Shown here one piece after another: positions 1 through 9,023 of a stretch of DNA of 56,347 nucleotides; the first letter of the stretch is position 1, and each line of letters opens with the position of its first letter. The stretch is from Methanosarcina sp. Ant1 (GTDB taxonomy: Archaea; Halobacteriota; Methanosarcinia; Methanosarcinales; Methanosarcinaceae). The stretch is taken from assembly GCA_001714685.2 (NCBI GenBank), contig MDTP02000004.1:1-56347 (forward strand). The letters run 5' to 3'. The notes under the pieces are model-generated. The model was not told the origin of the DNA and searched no databases. It worked only from the letters and a program-made list of their open reading frames with translations. The translations under genes and the position numbers were made by a program.

Positions 1-205
1 TAGGAAAAGCAATTTTCAGAAAAAACGATAGCGTGAAAAATTGTTGAATTTTAGCAAACATCTGCGGAATGTCAGTTATATAACTATAATGCTATTTATA
101 GAGTATCTGTTTGATTATCTGTACTTTAAGAATTGTATGTTTTTTTAGAAAGTATGGCATTTTTTAATTCTAGATTGAAAATTTTTCGGTGATTAGCCGT
201 TTTCA

Positions 206-1438
206 TCACACAGGCAGTCCTAACGAGTTTATCTGCCCTATAAGCTCAGTGAAGTTTTCGATCTCCAGTTCCAGAACTTCTTCTCTTGTCATGCCTATTG
301 ACATTTCTCCGTCTACAGAAAGACGCTCCGGACCCCTCCTAACAAGCCTATCAACTCCGTCTCTTTTAAGGGCTTCCTTAATTTCCATATCATGCGCAAA
401 AGCCCTGCCAGGAATAAGGACAGTCTCACTCACTTCAGAGAGGTCCAGTGTTTTGAAATCATCAATTGTAATGAGGCATCCGATATCTTTTTTCGGAGAA
501 ACAACGTTAACAGTACCTCCAAGAGCGTCAAAGATTTCCCTCAACCTTGGAGCTGCTACCTGGCCTGTAATAATAGTGGCTTTTTTTGTGACCTTTGGGA
601 GTCTTGCAATGGCTTCAGGAACATTCCGGATGGCAAAAGGGGAACCAATTAAAGGGTCTTCAAGCGGGGTCCCTGTAATTCTGATGGAAGGGTGTTTTGT
701 TGCTGAACTGCGTACAAGCTCGGTGAATTCTTGAACCGTGTGTGGAGTTATGCCTGAAATAATAGGTGCGTTGTTCAGGATCAGCCCGTTTTCCGGAAAG
801 TTTGCAAATCTCATCAGGATAGCTCCCTTTGCACCCATAATTTCAAGGTCGTTCAAAGTCCGATCAAGGACTTCTCCGTCGTTTACCCCTGGAATGAGCA
901 CAATTGCTCCGTATACTTCACAGTGAGCACAGAAATCCCTTAGGACATGCAGGGAAACTTCTGGATTAGGGTCTTTCATATATTCGGCTCTTAAAGCTGG
1001 ATCAGTTGCAAAGACCGTAAAACTCACTTCTGCGACTCCATGGTCTATGTAGAAAAGGGCATCTTCATGCTTGCTGAAGCCTTTTCCACTTGTATACCCC
1101 AGGTGTATCCGAGTCTTGAATTGAGACAAGAAAGCGACAAGGTTTTTCAATTCGGGATAACAGCTTAAATCGCCTCCTCCGCTGATCGTGAATTTTTCTA
1201 TCTCTGCGTTTGCGAAATAGAGTTTTCTTGAAGTTTCTTCCAGGACTATCTGAAGAGGTTTGAAGCCTGAGTATGATTCCTTTACACTGCGGATGCAGTA
1301 ATCGCACCCTTTCTTGAAAGGAAGACAGTACTTGCAGCCCAGAGGTTGAATTTCTTTAACTTTTTTAAAATAGCAATATTTGCAAAAGCCTCTGCAGTCT
1401 ACACCGGGATTTCCGCCCACATCGACAACTACTTCCAT
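206..1438 (-). CDS. mmp10: Methanogenesis marker 10, McrA arginine C-methyltransferase (B12-dependent radical SAM)
   Basis: Mmp10 is known to install the 5-(S)-methyl group on an active-site-region arginine of McrA, using a radical SAM cluster and cobalamin. The 410-residue protein shows the radical SAM cysteines C15-x3-C19-x2-C22 right at the N-terminus. Four more cysteines follow at 35, 38, 45 and 48, fitting an auxiliary cluster, and there is a GGGD motif at 87-90. Tyr115 (in HLGYTSGKG) falls where I recall the unusual tyrosine ligand of the M. acetivorans enzyme. The gene is divergent from mcrB, 419 bp away, and its substrate arginine is present in the mcrA of this window. The ATG at 1438 starts the family's usual N-terminus. 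A TATA-like stretch lies near 1505-1520 on this strand. Identity is very likely; the chemistry is from family knowledge. Confidence 0.93.
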   Translation of the reverse strand: MEVVVDVGGNPGVDCRGFCKYCYFKKVKEIQPLGCKYCLPFKKGCDYCIRSVKESYSGFKPLQIVLEETSRKLYFANAEIEKFTISGGGDLSCYPELKNLVAFLSQFKTRIHLGYTSGKGFSKHEDALFYIDHGVAEVSFTVFATDPALRAEYMKDPNPEVSLHVLRDFCAHCEVYGAIVLIPGVNDGEVLDRTLNDLEIMGAKGAILMRFANFPENGLILNNAPIISGITPHTVQEFTELVRSSATKHPSIRITGTPLEDPLIGSPFAIRNVPEAIARLPKVTKKATIITGQVAAPRLREIFDALGGTVNVVSPKKDIGCLITIDDFKTLDLSEVSETVLIPGRAFAHDMEIKEALKRDGVDRLVRRGPERLSVDGEMSIGMTREEVLELEIENFTELIGQINSLGLPV

Positions 1439-1619
1439 ATTAAACTTTCGTATTACAAGGATAATACTAAATCTTTTTGGTATGATTATCAGGTTGGATA
1501 ACCCACATATATAAAAAATTAATATAAAATTCCTACTTTCTCTAAAGATAATTTAGTTAAGTATTTATGTACCTTTACGGCGGAGATAAGTAATATTAAA
1601 AGTTAAATTTTCTTTTGAT

Positions 1620-1857
1620 AGCGTTTTTTTATATAATTCCATAAAGATAAATTTCATTTTAATAAAAACATGTTTAAAAAAAGATACAAATTCATCTAGC
1701 GGAGAACACAAAAGATTTAAGTACCTTCTAAACGAATGAGATTTCATTGGGAAAGTGGACACTTAAAAACGATGCGGTACTTGATTTGTGAGTGCAAAAG
1801 CACTCTAATAGGTGACCAGTCCCAAAGTGATTTTAATAAATTAAGGAGGAAATTAAA
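1620..1857 (+). promoter_or_regulatory. mcr operon promoter and structured 5' leader
   Basis: The 419-bp gap between mmp10 and mcrB holds no credible gene. A strong TATA-type element, TTTATATAA, lies at 1628-1636, which would give a leader of about 200 nt. A weaker AT-rich box lies near 1711-1720. The leader has inverted repeats: AAGTACC (1719-1725) with GGTACTT (1776-1782), and the hairpin GAGTGC-AAAA-GCACTC (1790-1805). An AGGAGG ribosome-binding site at 1844-1849 precedes the GTG start by 8 nt. The exact transcription start cannot be read from sequence. Confidence 0.55.
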
Positions 1858-3162
1858 GTGTCTGACAAAGTAGACATCTACGACGACAGAGGAAAACTGC
1901 TCGAGAGCAATGTCGATATTATGAAACTTGCTCCAACAAGAAATGCAGCAATTAAAAAAATCATCTTGGACACCAAGAGATCTGTTGCAATCTCCATTGG
2001 AGGAATTCAGGGCGCACTTGCTAGCGGCAAGATGGGCGGAAAGGGCCGTCAGATCTTGGGCCGCGGACTTAACTACGACCTTGTAGGCAATGTTGATGCA
2101 CTTGCAGCAAAGGTAAAGGATTTAGTTAAAGTCGACGAAGGCGACGACACCAATGTAAAGGTCCTTAAGGGCGGAAAGAGTCTGCTCGTTCAGGTCCCAG
2201 AGTCCAGGATGATCGCCGGCGCAGACTACATGTCCGCAACAACAGTCGGTGCAGCAGCAGTTACCGAAGCAGTTCTGGACATGTTCAAAACCGACATGTA
2301 CGATGCGCCCATAGTGAAGGCCGCTGTCTGGGGAAGCTACCCACAGACAATGGATCTCATGGGCGGAAACGTTGCAAGCATTCTGAGCATCCCACAGAAC
2401 AACGAAGGTCTTGGCTTCTCTCTCAGGAACATTATGGCCAACCACGTTGCAGCTATCACAAGCCGGTCTGCAATGAACTCAGCAGCTCTCTCTTCTATCT
2501 ATGAGCAGGCTGGTATCTTCGAGATGGGTGGCGCAGTTGGTATGTTCGAGAGGCATCAGCTCCTCGGTCTTGCATGCCAGGGTCTCAACGCCAACAATGT
2601 TGTATATGACACCATAAAGACAAACGGCAAGAATGGTACCATTGGATCAGTTGTCCAGTCCATAGTTGCCAGGGCAATTGAAGACGGTGTAATTTCTGTT
2701 GACAAGAAAGCACCTTCCGGATACAACTTCTACAAGGCAAATGATGTCCCCATGTGGAACGCCTATGCAGCAGCCGGTACACTTGCAGCCACCCTTGTGA
2801 ACTGTGGTGCAGGACGTGCAGCTCAGAACGTTTCCTCAACACTTCTCTACTTCAACGATATACTTGAGAAGGAAACCGGTCTCCCAGGATGCGACTACGG
2901 TAAAGTAGAGGGTGTCGCAGTAGGATTCTCATTCTTCAGTCACTCAATCTACGGCGGCGGCGGACCCGGTGTCTTCAACGGTAACCACGTCGTTACCAGG
3001 CACTCCAGAGGATTTGCAATCCCCTGCGTATGCGCAGCAGTAGCTCTGGATGCAGGTACTCAGATGTTCACAATCGAATCAACATCAGGCCTCATTGGTG
3101 ACGTGTTTGGTGGAATTAAGGAATTCCGCGAGCCAATTAAGGCAGTTGCAGGAGCGCTCTAA
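1858..3162 (+). CDS. mcrB: Methyl-coenzyme M reductase, beta subunit
   Basis: McrB is the beta subunit of the alpha2-beta2-gamma2 enzyme that reduces methyl-CoM with coenzyme B to methane and the heterodisulfide. It forms part of the coenzyme B channel and the F430 pocket in the cytoplasm. The 434-residue product has the usual family length and the typical N-terminus SDKVDIYDDRGKLLES. A glycine-rich stretch near the C-terminus (IYGGGGPGVFNGNHVVTRHS) is characteristic. The start codon is GTG at 1858, fixed by the AGGAGG site at 1844-1849. It is the first gene of mcrBDCGA, and mcrD follows after 24 bp. Codon use is strongly biased towards C-ending and GGY-type codons, as in the other mcr structural genes, which fits very high expression. 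Confidence 0.98.
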   Translation: MSDKVDIYDDRGKLLESNVDIMKLAPTRNAAIKKIILDTKRSVAISIGGIQGALASGKMGGKGRQILGRGLNYDLVGNVDALAAKVKDLVKVDEGDDTNVKVLKGGKSLLVQVPESRMIAGADYMSATTVGAAAVTEAVLDMFKTDMYDAPIVKAAVWGSYPQTMDLMGGNVASILSIPQNNEGLGFSLRNIMANHVAAITSRSAMNSAALSSIYEQAGIFEMGGAVGMFERHQLLGLACQGLNANNVVYDTIKTNGKNGTIGSVVQSIVARAIEDGVISVDKKAPSGYNFYKANDVPMWNAYAAAGTLAATLVNCGAGRAAQNVSSTLLYFNDILEKETGLPGCDYGKVEGVAVGFSFFSHSIYGGGGPGVFNGNHVVTRHSRGFAIPCVCAAVALDAGTQMFTIESTSGLIGDVFGGIKEFREPIKAVAGAL

Positions 3163-3186
3163 GCATATAACTCGAAAGGTCTAACG

Positions 3187-3699
3187 ATGTCAGACTCTGC
3201 TTCAAATACGGAAAACTCTATTCAAATCGAAATCTTTCCCAGTAGAATCCTTTCCCCTGATACAGCTCAGAAACTCATGACTGAGCTCTACAAGGTGGAT
3301 GGGATAATCCGCGTTATGGTGCAGGGCAACAGGCTGCCTGAAAAGGTGTCTTCCGGCCCGGGCACTGGGGAAAAGGTGGAACATCCGCTAAGGAAGCCTA
3401 TACAGATCGGAGATCAGGTTATCGAACTTAAGATCAGTGTAGGCAGGATAAGGGTTGAACTTTCAAATGCCGAAGATAAAGAAAAGGTCAGGGAAGTATG
3501 CGACAAATTGCTCCCATTCTCTTTTGAATTCAGGGAAGGAAATTTTTTCAGGAGAAAGCCTACAGTAACTGACTATGCCAAACTTGGTCCTGAAGCGGAT
3601 CCTCGCTTGCTTGGTCTGGTAGATCCTAAAGCCAAGACAAACCAGCTCGTCTTCATCGAAAAACAAGAGAAGCAAGAGAAAAAGGATAAAGATGAGTGA
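3187..3699 (+). CDS. mcrD: Methyl-coenzyme M reductase operon protein D
   Basis: McrD is an accessory protein of the mcr operon. It is not part of the mature enzyme and has been linked to apo-Mcr handling or F430 delivery and assembly. The 170-residue protein begins with an acidic, polar N-terminus and carries the family core IQIEIFPSRILSPDTAQKL. The C-terminus is strongly charged (KEKQEKKDKDE-like, Lys/Glu/Gln repeats), probably disordered. An AAAGGT ribosome-binding site precedes the ATG. It lies between mcrB (24 bp gap) and mcrC (6 bp gap), the standard order in Methanosarcina. Its codon bias is weaker than in mcrB, mcrG and mcrA, matching an accessory role with lower expression. Confidence 0.93.
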   Translation: MSDSASNTENSIQIEIFPSRILSPDTAQKLMTELYKVDGIIRVMVQGNRLPEKVSSGPGTGEKVEHPLRKPIQIGDQVIELKISVGRIRVELSNAEDKEKVREVCDKLLPFSFEFREGNFFRRKPTVTDYAKLGPEADPRLLGLVDPKAKTNQLVFIEKQEKQEKKDKDE

Positions 3700-3705
3700 A
3701 AAGGT

Positions 3706-4326
3706 ATGATGTTCGATCGGGAAACGCAGGTAGTCGACTGCCGATGTGGTGCAGGACTTGGCAGAGGAGGAGGACTTGCTCAACGCGGTACTCTCTCTGA
3801 AGCCGGCCGTGCCGAGGTAGTAGCTATTGCCATGAGTCCCGGCCAGAGGCATATCACAAAACCGGTATGTGAGATCACATACGGCATGAGGAAAGAAAAC
3901 ATTCAGGTCAGTGTGCTGGTACTCTATTCAGGCTCCGGAATCCCTGAATCAGGTATGAGGACAGGGTCTTTTGTGTTGAGTCCGGTAGAAGTCGCACAAA
4001 TTGAAATGCACAAGCTGGCTGTTATTCACCTCGGAAATATCAAGGACCATGTAATTAGGAAAGCTAGGGAAATCCTGAGTCAGGCAAATATTCCGGCAAT
4101 TGTAGTCAGCCAGATCCCGGTAGATTTTGAGGATTTTGCAGAAGCAGGGATAAAGACGAGATTAGTGACGCCAAGGGATGAAAATATTCGTACAAAGGGA
4201 ATTGTGATGGATATGGTAAGTGGGGTTACACGCGGTGACTCTTGTCCCAGGGAAAAACTAAATTCAATCGTTAAATACGTCAAGACTACATTAGACCAGT
4301 TAGAAGATCATAAAGGAGTTGCATGA
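3706..4326 (+). CDS. mcrC: Methyl-coenzyme M reductase operon protein C (activation complex component)
   Basis: McrC belongs to the protein set of the ATP-dependent complex that reductively activates Mcr (component A3a in the literature). The 206-residue product has the family N-terminus with DCRCGAGLGRGGGLAQRG at about residues 11-28. This is a cysteine- and glycine-rich motif that could bind a metal cluster or nucleotide. It starts at ATG 3706 (the codon after it is also ATG), 6 bp after mcrD. Its TGA at 4324-4326 is only 1 bp before the mcrG start, so translation of mcrC and mcrG is probably coupled. The AAGGAG site for mcrG lies inside the end of mcrC. Identification is by motif and operon position. 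Confidence 0.93.
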   Translation: MMFDRETQVVDCRCGAGLGRGGGLAQRGTLSEAGRAEVVAIAMSPGQRHITKPVCEITYGMRKENIQVSVLVLYSGSGIPESGMRTGSFVLSPVEVAQIEMHKLAVIHLGNIKDHVIRKAREILSQANIPAIVVSQIPVDFEDFAEAGIKTRLVTPRDENIRTKGIVMDMVSGVTRGDSCPREKLNSIVKYVKTTLDQLEDHKGVA

Positions 4327-4327
4327 G

Positions 4328-5074
4328 ATGGCATACAAAGCACAATTTTATCCAGGCGCAACATCAGTTGGCGTTAACAGAAGAAAACATATGTCTGGAA
4401 AACTTGAGAAACTCAGGGAAATTTCAGACGAAGACTTAACCGCAGTTCTCGGACACCGTGCTCCAGGAAGCGACTACCCAAGCACCCACCCACCACTTGC
4501 AGAGATGGGAGAGCCCGCATGCTCAACCCGTGAAGCTGTCGAAGCCACACCAGGCGCAAAGGCCGGTGACAGAGTTAGATACGTACAGTTTGCTGACTCT
4601 ATGTACAATGCTCCAGCTACCCCATACTTCAGATCATACTTTGCAGCAATCAATTTCAGAGGTGTAGACCCAGGTACCCTTTCCGGCCGTCAGATCGTTG
4701 AAGCCCGTGAAAGAGACATGGAAAAGTGCGCCAAGGTCCAGATGGAAACTGAAATGAGTGACCACGCACTCTGTGGTGTGCGCGGATCAACCGTTCACGG
4801 CCACTCCGTCCGTCTTCAGGAAGACGGCGTCATGTTCGACATGGTCGACAGGAGAAGACTCGAAGGTGCCAACATCATTATGGACAAAGACCAGGTTGCA
4901 ATTCCACTCGACAGGAAAGTAAACCTTGGCAAGCCCATGTCTGACGAAGAAGCTGCAAAGAGGACTACCATCTACCGTGTGGACAATGTAGCCTTCAAAG
5001 ACGATGCAGAAGTCGTTGAATGGGTGCAGAGAATCTTCGATCAGAGAACAATATACGGATTCCAGCCGAAATGA
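4328..5074 (+). CDS. mcrG: Methyl-coenzyme M reductase, gamma subunit
   Basis: McrG is the gamma subunit of methyl-CoM reductase and contributes to the F430 and coenzyme M pocket. The 248-residue protein starts [15 protein letters not shown] and has the length known for Methanosarcina McrG. I chose ATG 4328 over the in-frame TTG at 4319. The ribosome-binding site AAGGAG at 4313-4318 is 9 nt from 4328 and almost touches 4319, and the family begins at MAY. Conserved blocks include [20 protein letters not shown] and the C-terminal [13 protein letters not shown]. Spacing to mcrA is 10 bp. Codon bias is strong, as in mcrA and mcrB. Confidence 0.97.
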   Translation: MAYKAQFYPGATSVGVNRRKHMSGKLEKLREISDEDLTAVLGHRAPGSDYPSTHPPLAEMGEPACSTREAVEATPGAKAGDRVRYVQFADSMYNAPATPYFRSYFAAINFRGVDPGTLSGRQIVEARERDMEKCAKVQMETEMSDHALCGVRGSTVHGHSVRLQEDGVMFDMVDRRRLEGANIIMDKDQVAIPLDRKVNLGKPMSDEEAAKRTTIYRVDNVAFKDDAEVVEWVQRIFDQRTIYGFQPK

Positions 5075-5084
5075 GGTGACCATA

Positions 5085-6800
5085 ATGGCAGCAGATATTT
5101 TCTCTAAATTCAAAAAGTCAATGGAAGTCAAGTTCACACAGGAATTTGGTACAAACCAGCAGTCCACCACGGACATTACTGGCAAGACCGAAAAGTTTCT
5201 GAGGCTTGGACCTACGCAGGATGTAAGAAAGGCCGAAATGATTAAGGCCGGAAAGGAAATCGCAGAGAAGAGAGGTATTGCATTCTACAACCCGATGATG
5301 CACACAGGTGCTCCCCTCGGTCAGCGTGCAATTACTCCTTACGTCATCTCAGGCACTGACATCGTTGCAGAACCTGATGACCTTCACTACGTAAACAACG
5401 CTGCAATGCAGCAGATGTGGGATGACATCAGGAGAACCTGTATCGTCGGTCTTGACCTTGCTCACGAGACCCTCGAGAAGAGGTTGGGTAAGGAAGTTAC
5501 CCCTGAAACCATCAACCACTACCTTGAAGTCCTCAACCACGCCATGCCCGGTGCAGCAGTGGTTCAGGAAATGATGGTCGAGACCCACCCAGCACTTGTC
5601 GATGACTGTTACGTCAAAGTTTTCACAGGCGATGACGCACTTGCAGACGAAATCGACAAGCAGTTCTTGATCAACATCAACAAGGAATTCTCTGCAGAAC
5701 AGGCAGCTCAGATTAAGGCCTCCATCGGCAAGACCACCTGGCAGGCAATCCACATCCCAACAATCGTCTCCAGGACAACTGACGGTGCTCAGACCTCCAG
5801 ATGGGCAGCCATGCAGATCGGCATGTCCTTCATCTCCGCATACGCAATGTGCGCCGGTGAAGCAGCAGTCGCTGACCTGTCCTTCGCTGCAAAGCACGCA
5901 GCTCTGGTTTCCATGGGTGAAATGCTGCCCGCAAGGCGTGCACGTGGTCCTAACGAGCCCGGTGGACTTTCCTTCGGTCACCTCTCAGACATCATCCAGA
6001 CAAGCCGCACAGTGAAAGACGACCCAGCAAAGGTCTCCCTTGAAGTTGTGGGTGCAGGCTGTATGCTCTACGACCAGATCTGGCTCGGATCCTACATGTC
6101 CGGTGGTGTCGGGTTCACTCAGTATGCAACAGCTGCATATACTGATGATATCCTCGACAACAACGTGTACTACAACGTCGACTACATCAACGACAAGTAC
6201 AAGGGTGCTGCAACCATCGGCACAGGCAACAAGGTAAAGGCAACTCTCGACGTCGTAAAGGACATTGCAACCGAGTCCACAATCTACGGTATCGAGACCT
6301 ACGAGAAGTTCCCGACTGCCCTTGAAGACCACTTCGGTGGATCCCAGAGAGCAACCGTGCTCGCAGCTGCAGCCGGTGTCGCATGTGCTCTTGCAACCGC
6401 AAACGCAAATGCTGGTCTCTCTGGCTGGTACCTCTCCATGTACCTGCACAAGGAAGCATGGGGCCGTCTCGGCTTCTTCGGATACGACCTGCAGGACCAG
6501 TGCGGTGCCACAAACGTTCTGTCCTACCAGGGCGACGAAGGTCTCCCAGACGAACTCCGTGGTCCAAACTATCCAAACTACGCAATGAACGTCGGCCACC
6601 AGGGTGGATACGCAGGTATCGCTCAGGCAGCCCACGCAGGCCGCGGCGACGCATTCACCGTCAACCCGCTCATCAAGGTCTGTTTCGCTGACGATCTCAT
6701 GCCCTTCAACTTCGCTGAACCCAGGAGAGAGTTCGGTCGCGGTGCCATGAGAGAGTTCGTGCCTGCTGGTGAGAGATCTCTCATCATCCCAGCAAAATAA
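5085..6800 (+). CDS. mcrA: Methyl-coenzyme M reductase, alpha subunit
   Basis: McrA is the catalytic alpha subunit carrying most F430 contacts. The product has 571 residues when started at ATG 5085 ([15 protein letters not shown]). A longer in-frame reading to 5004 is rejected because GAGGTGA (5073-5079) places the start at 5085 and the family starts there. The modified residues known from the family are all present. They are His271 in [11 protein letters not shown] (N-methylhistidine), Arg285 in [13 protein letters not shown] (target of Mmp10) and Gln421 in GGSQRA. Gly466 in GYDLQDQCG is the thioglycine position and Cys473 the S-methylcysteine position. From Gln421 on, numbering is one higher than the published Methanosarcina numbers I recall. 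This suggests a one-residue insertion, probably around TVKDDPAK. It is the last gene of the operon, followed by a hairpin terminator. Confidence 0.98.
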   Translation: MAADIFSKFKKSMEVKFTQEFGTNQQSTTDITGKTEKFLRLGPTQDVRKAEMIKAGKEIAEKRGIAFYNPMMHTGAPLGQRAITPYVISGTDIVAEPDDLHYVNNAAMQQMWDDIRRTCIVGLDLAHETLEKRLGKEVTPETINHYLEVLNHAMPGAAVVQEMMVETHPALVDDCYVKVFTGDDALADEIDKQFLININKEFSAEQAAQIKASIGKTTWQAIHIPTIVSRTTDGAQTSRWAAMQIGMSFISAYAMCAGEAAVADLSFAAKHAALVSMGEMLPARRARGPNEPGGLSFGHLSDIIQTSRTVKDDPAKVSLEVVGAGCMLYDQIWLGSYMSGGVGFTQYATAAYTDDILDNNVYYNVDYINDKYKGAATIGTGNKVKATLDVVKDIATESTIYGIETYEKFPTALEDHFGGSQRATVLAAAAGVACALATANANAGLSGWYLSMYLHKEAWGRLGFFGYDLQDQCGATNVLSYQGDEGLPDELRGPNYPNYAMNVGHQGGYAGIAQAAHAGRGDAFTVNPLIKVCFADDLMPFNFAEPRREFGRGAMREFVPAGERSLIIPAK

Positions 6801-6827
6801 ACTCAATAATCAAACATTTTAAAACAG

Positions 6828-6862
6828 AGTAGGCATTCGTGCCTACTTTTGTCTCTTTTTTA
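6828..6862 (+). terminator. mcr operon terminator hairpin
   Basis: A perfect 8-bp stem, AGTAGGCA (6828-6835) and TGCCTACT (6840-6847), encloses a TTCG tetraloop and is followed by a T-rich run to about 6862. It sits 27 bp after the mcrA stop codon, so it is the natural end of the mcrBDCGA transcript. Confidence 0.8.
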
Positions 6863-7275
6863 TCAGCTGAGTTTCGCTACCCGAATTGCGCCTCGGGAGT
6901 ACGCGGTCCTTTTCGCTGCGCTCAAGAGGACTTATTGAAAACTAAGTTACAAGATACGTTTTTTCGCTTGTTTTCCGTGGTTATAAAACATTGAGTGATT
7001 TTATGGAAATCAAGGAAAGCCCTTAAGTGTAAATGTTTACTTTTTAATCTAGGATTCTCCTGTGTAACTAATGCTTAGTTTCATTCAATGAGCGTGTTTG
7101 CTTTACCCTTATTGAAGTGCGGAACAAAAAGGCCGAAGGAGAACATTAACGGTATTTTGAAAGTAGTATCCACCAAATAATAAAGAAAGACCTAATTTTA
7201 GCTTTTTTCCTTTCTTTTCAAACTTCTCGTCTCAAAGGCAATCTATCTTTTTAAATTCGGAGAAGGATTTCTGAC

Positions 7276-7471
7276 TCAGTGCCAAAATCCAGTGATGAAC
7301 ATAAAATTAAAAATCACTAGATTTTGTAATTGGTTACAATCCTTGTGATTATACTTCTTTGTTGAAGTCTTTAGATATCGAATGTTAATTTTGATTAGAG
7401 ATTGAATTCTTCTTACGAATTCAGATTTTCAATCAAGAAATGCAAAAATCACTGGATTTTGATACTGAGTC
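7276..7471. repeat. MITE-like inverted-repeat element, copy 1
   Basis: The left end (7276-7299) reads GACTCAGTGCC then AAAATCCAGTGAT. The right end (7448-7471) is its reverse complement apart from two positions, giving terminal inverted repeats of about 24 bp around roughly 150 bp. The first 51 bp also contain an internal palindrome, CAAAATCCAGTGAT and ATCACTAGATTTTG, with a 16-nt spacer. That 51-bp part recurs almost unchanged at 39769-39819. There is no open reading frame inside. The interior has a further inverted repeat, GATTGAATTC with GAATTC and TTCAATC, around 7401-7434. No clear target-site duplication was found. Confidence 0.6.
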
Positions 7472-7508
7472 GGATTAATTCAAGAAATATAATTCAAGAG
7501 ATAGAAGC

Positions 7509-7972
7509 CTGAGTTCTCAATTTTAAGCACATAAGCCTATTCCACAAGTACGATAAGTCAGATGATTATGATTTTGAAATAAGAGCCTGCAGTTCATGTG
7601 CTTAGGAATGATGAAACTATAATTTCAAGTATTTCTATTACAGATATTGTCTTTGATGTTAATTTGGAGAAAAGAAAATATAGATTCATTCTCAAAATGA
7701 AAACTTGGAATTATTTTTTACTCTTCGCTATTTCGACTGGGTAATTTTGAATCACTTCCTAAATATGGGTGCAACACACGTAATGTTTGAGCACATTTTG
7801 TTTGGAAAATCATATTCAAGATCGATGTCTATTTATTTGGCGCGGTCACTTTTTAACTGAGTAATTATTTCCAACCCACTCTAAAGAACGAAGAGCCGCC
7901 GTTCCTTAGAAATAAGCACATAATTCGATATCCTGAGAAGCTTATGCGCTTAAAAAACCGGAACTTAGGATG
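7509..7972. mobile_element. Degenerate element with imperfect ~30-bp inverted ends and a coding-like relic
   Basis: The left end CCTGAGTTCTCAATTTTAAG continuing CACATAAGCC (from 7509) matches the reverse complement of the right end (AGCTTATGCGCTTAAAAAAC onwards to about 7972) at roughly three quarters of positions. Between them, frame +, 7583-7741 reads without a stop as a 52-codon stretch including RNDETIISSISITDIVFDVN and later MKTWNYFLLF. The same stretch occurs on the minus strand at 37083-37203 with protein-level conservation. This looks like the decayed remains of an insertion element or a duplicated gene. No transposase motif can be recognised and no target duplication is visible. Confidence 0.4.
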
Positions 7973-8193
7973 AATACATTGCAAACTTTAGTTAACAAGA
8001 ACAGGAAAGGTGTAAAATGAATAGAATACAGTAGAATTAAAAAATAAGTCAGGAAAAATCAAAGAAACATTATTATCGCAATTGAAAATCCTGAAGGTCA
8101 GTTAATGTTTTTGAAATGAATAGAAAAAGACCGAAAAATTAATCATAGATATGATTTTTCAGTCTCGCTCTTTTTCATTAGTATAGTGTCCCG

Positions 8194-8400
8194 TTATTGA
8201 ACGAGGCTGGCAAATCCGTATTTGGGAAGTACTCTTTCGATCTTAATCCGGACTTCATCGCCAACTTTGGTGCCCGGGACAAAAACTACAAAACCCTCTA
8301 TACGTGCAATGCCGTCTCCCTGGCGAGCGAGATCTTGGATTGTTACATCGTAGATTTCGCCTTCTTCAACAGGTACAGAGCTACTTTCATCTCTGAACAT
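8194..8400 (-). CDS. TRAM domain protein (copy 3 of tandem array)
   Basis: This 68-residue protein is almost entirely a TRAM domain, the small beta-barrel RNA-binding module also found on tRNA-modifying enzymes. Stand-alone TRAM proteins of methanogens are known as abundant, cold-responsive RNA chaperone-like proteins. The core DVTIQDLARQGDGIARIEGF is followed by VVFVPGTKVGDEVRIKIERV. It differs from its two neighbours mainly at the C-terminus (PKYGFASLVQ). The AAAGGAATGG ribosome-binding region upstream of the ATG at 8400 is shared by all three copies, so the unit was duplicated with its leader. Gaps of 61 and 84 bp leave room for separate promoters. The function is family knowledge; the target RNA is unknown. 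Confidence 0.9.
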   Translation of the reverse strand: MFRDESSSVPVEEGEIYDVTIQDLARQGDGIARIEGFVVFVPGTKVGDEVRIKIERVLPKYGFASLVQ

Positions 8401-8461
8401 AAAAGACCATTCCTTTAATACTTAAGTTGGAATTGACGTGATTATTGGTTAATAATCTGCA

Positions 8462-8668
8462 TTACTCAACAACGCTTGCAAATGCAAATTTGGGGAGTAC
8501 CCTTTCAACCTTAATCCGGACTTCATCGCCAACTTTGGTGCCCGGGACAAAAATTACAAAACCCTCTATGCGTGCAATGCCGTCTCCCTGACGAGCAATA
8601 TCTTGAATTGTGACATCATAAACTTCGCCCTCTTCGACAGGGACTGAGCGACTTTCTTCTCTGAACAT
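8462..8668 (-). CDS. TRAM domain protein (copy 2 of tandem array)
   Basis: The middle member of the three-gene TRAM array also has 68 residues. The domain core VYDVTIQDIARQGDGIARI is followed by EGFVIFVPGTKVGDEVRIKV and the end RVLPKFAFASVVE. The conserved GDGIAR turn and the VGDEV strand are the usual TRAM signature. Over long stretches its nucleotide sequence is nearly identical to copy 3 (for example around 8515-8580 versus 8248-8313), which suggests recent duplication or gene conversion. AAAGGAATGG lies just upstream of the ATG at 8668. It is predicted to be a cytoplasmic single-domain RNA-binding protein with no membrane segment or signal. Confidence 0.9.
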   Translation of the reverse strand: MFREESRSVPVEEGEVYDVTIQDIARQGDGIARIEGFVIFVPGTKVGDEVRIKVERVLPKFAFASVVE

Positions 8669-8752
8669 AAAAAACCATTCCTTTAGTTTACTTTAGTTAC
8701 ATTTAATCTAATTACTTGATTCAATCTAATTACTTGATTCCATAACCTGCAT

Positions 8753-8959
8753 TTACTCGACAACAGTTGCAAACGCAAATTTGGGAAGTACTCTTTCGAC
8801 CTTAATCTGGACTTCATCGCCAACACTTGTATTCGGGACAAAAACTACGAAGCCTTCGATACGGGCGATGCCGTCTCCCTGGCGAGCAATATCCTGAATA
8901 GTTACATCATAAGTTTCGCCCTCTTCAACGGGCACAGAAGTACGTTCATCTCTAAACAT
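8753..8959 (-). CDS. TRAM domain protein (copy 1 of tandem array)
   Basis: This is the promoter-proximal member of the array, again 68 residues, with the TRAM core TYDVTIQDIARQGDGIARIE. It is the most diverged of the three at the loop FVPNTSVGDEVQIKVERV, where the others have PGTKVGDEVRI. A ribosome-binding site, AAAGGAATG, precedes the ATG at 8959. Directly upstream (about 9024-9105) lie traces of a fourth copy. The three genes are on one strand, convergent with nothing nearby, and close to the tRNA-Lys gene. Divergence of the copies suggests that they may serve different RNAs or growth conditions, which is inference. Confidence 0.9.
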   Translation of the reverse strand: MFRDERTSVPVEEGETYDVTIQDIARQGDGIARIEGFVVFVPNTSVGDEVQIKVERVLPKFAFATVVE

Positions 8960-9023
8960 AGGTTCATTCCTTTAAAATTCTATTAATCGCTTAAGAAAGC
9001 TCCTCGACAGAAAAGAGTAAAAA

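Larger units (their letters stand above)
6863..8193. other. 1.3-kb gene-free region holding repeat and mobile-element debris
   Basis: No reading frame in this AT-rich stretch has a credible start, ribosome-binding site and protein-like sequence. It contains two recognisable structures, listed separately: an inverted-repeat element at about 7276-7471, and a larger degenerate element at about 7509-7972 enclosing a coding-like relic that recurs near 37.1 kb. The remainder (6863-7275 and 7973-8193) shows nothing I can name. Confidence 0.6.

Noticed and set aside
1565-1762. 65-codon minus-strand frame in the mcr leader
   Set aside because: It overlaps the predicted mcr promoter, is rich in Phe/Lys/Leu as expected for random AT-rich DNA, and has no start signal.
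5985-6806. 273-codon frame antisense to mcrA, and other long antisense frames in mcr genes
   Set aside because: They arise from the strong codon bias of mcrA. The translations are Val/Cys/Asp-rich and resemble no protein.
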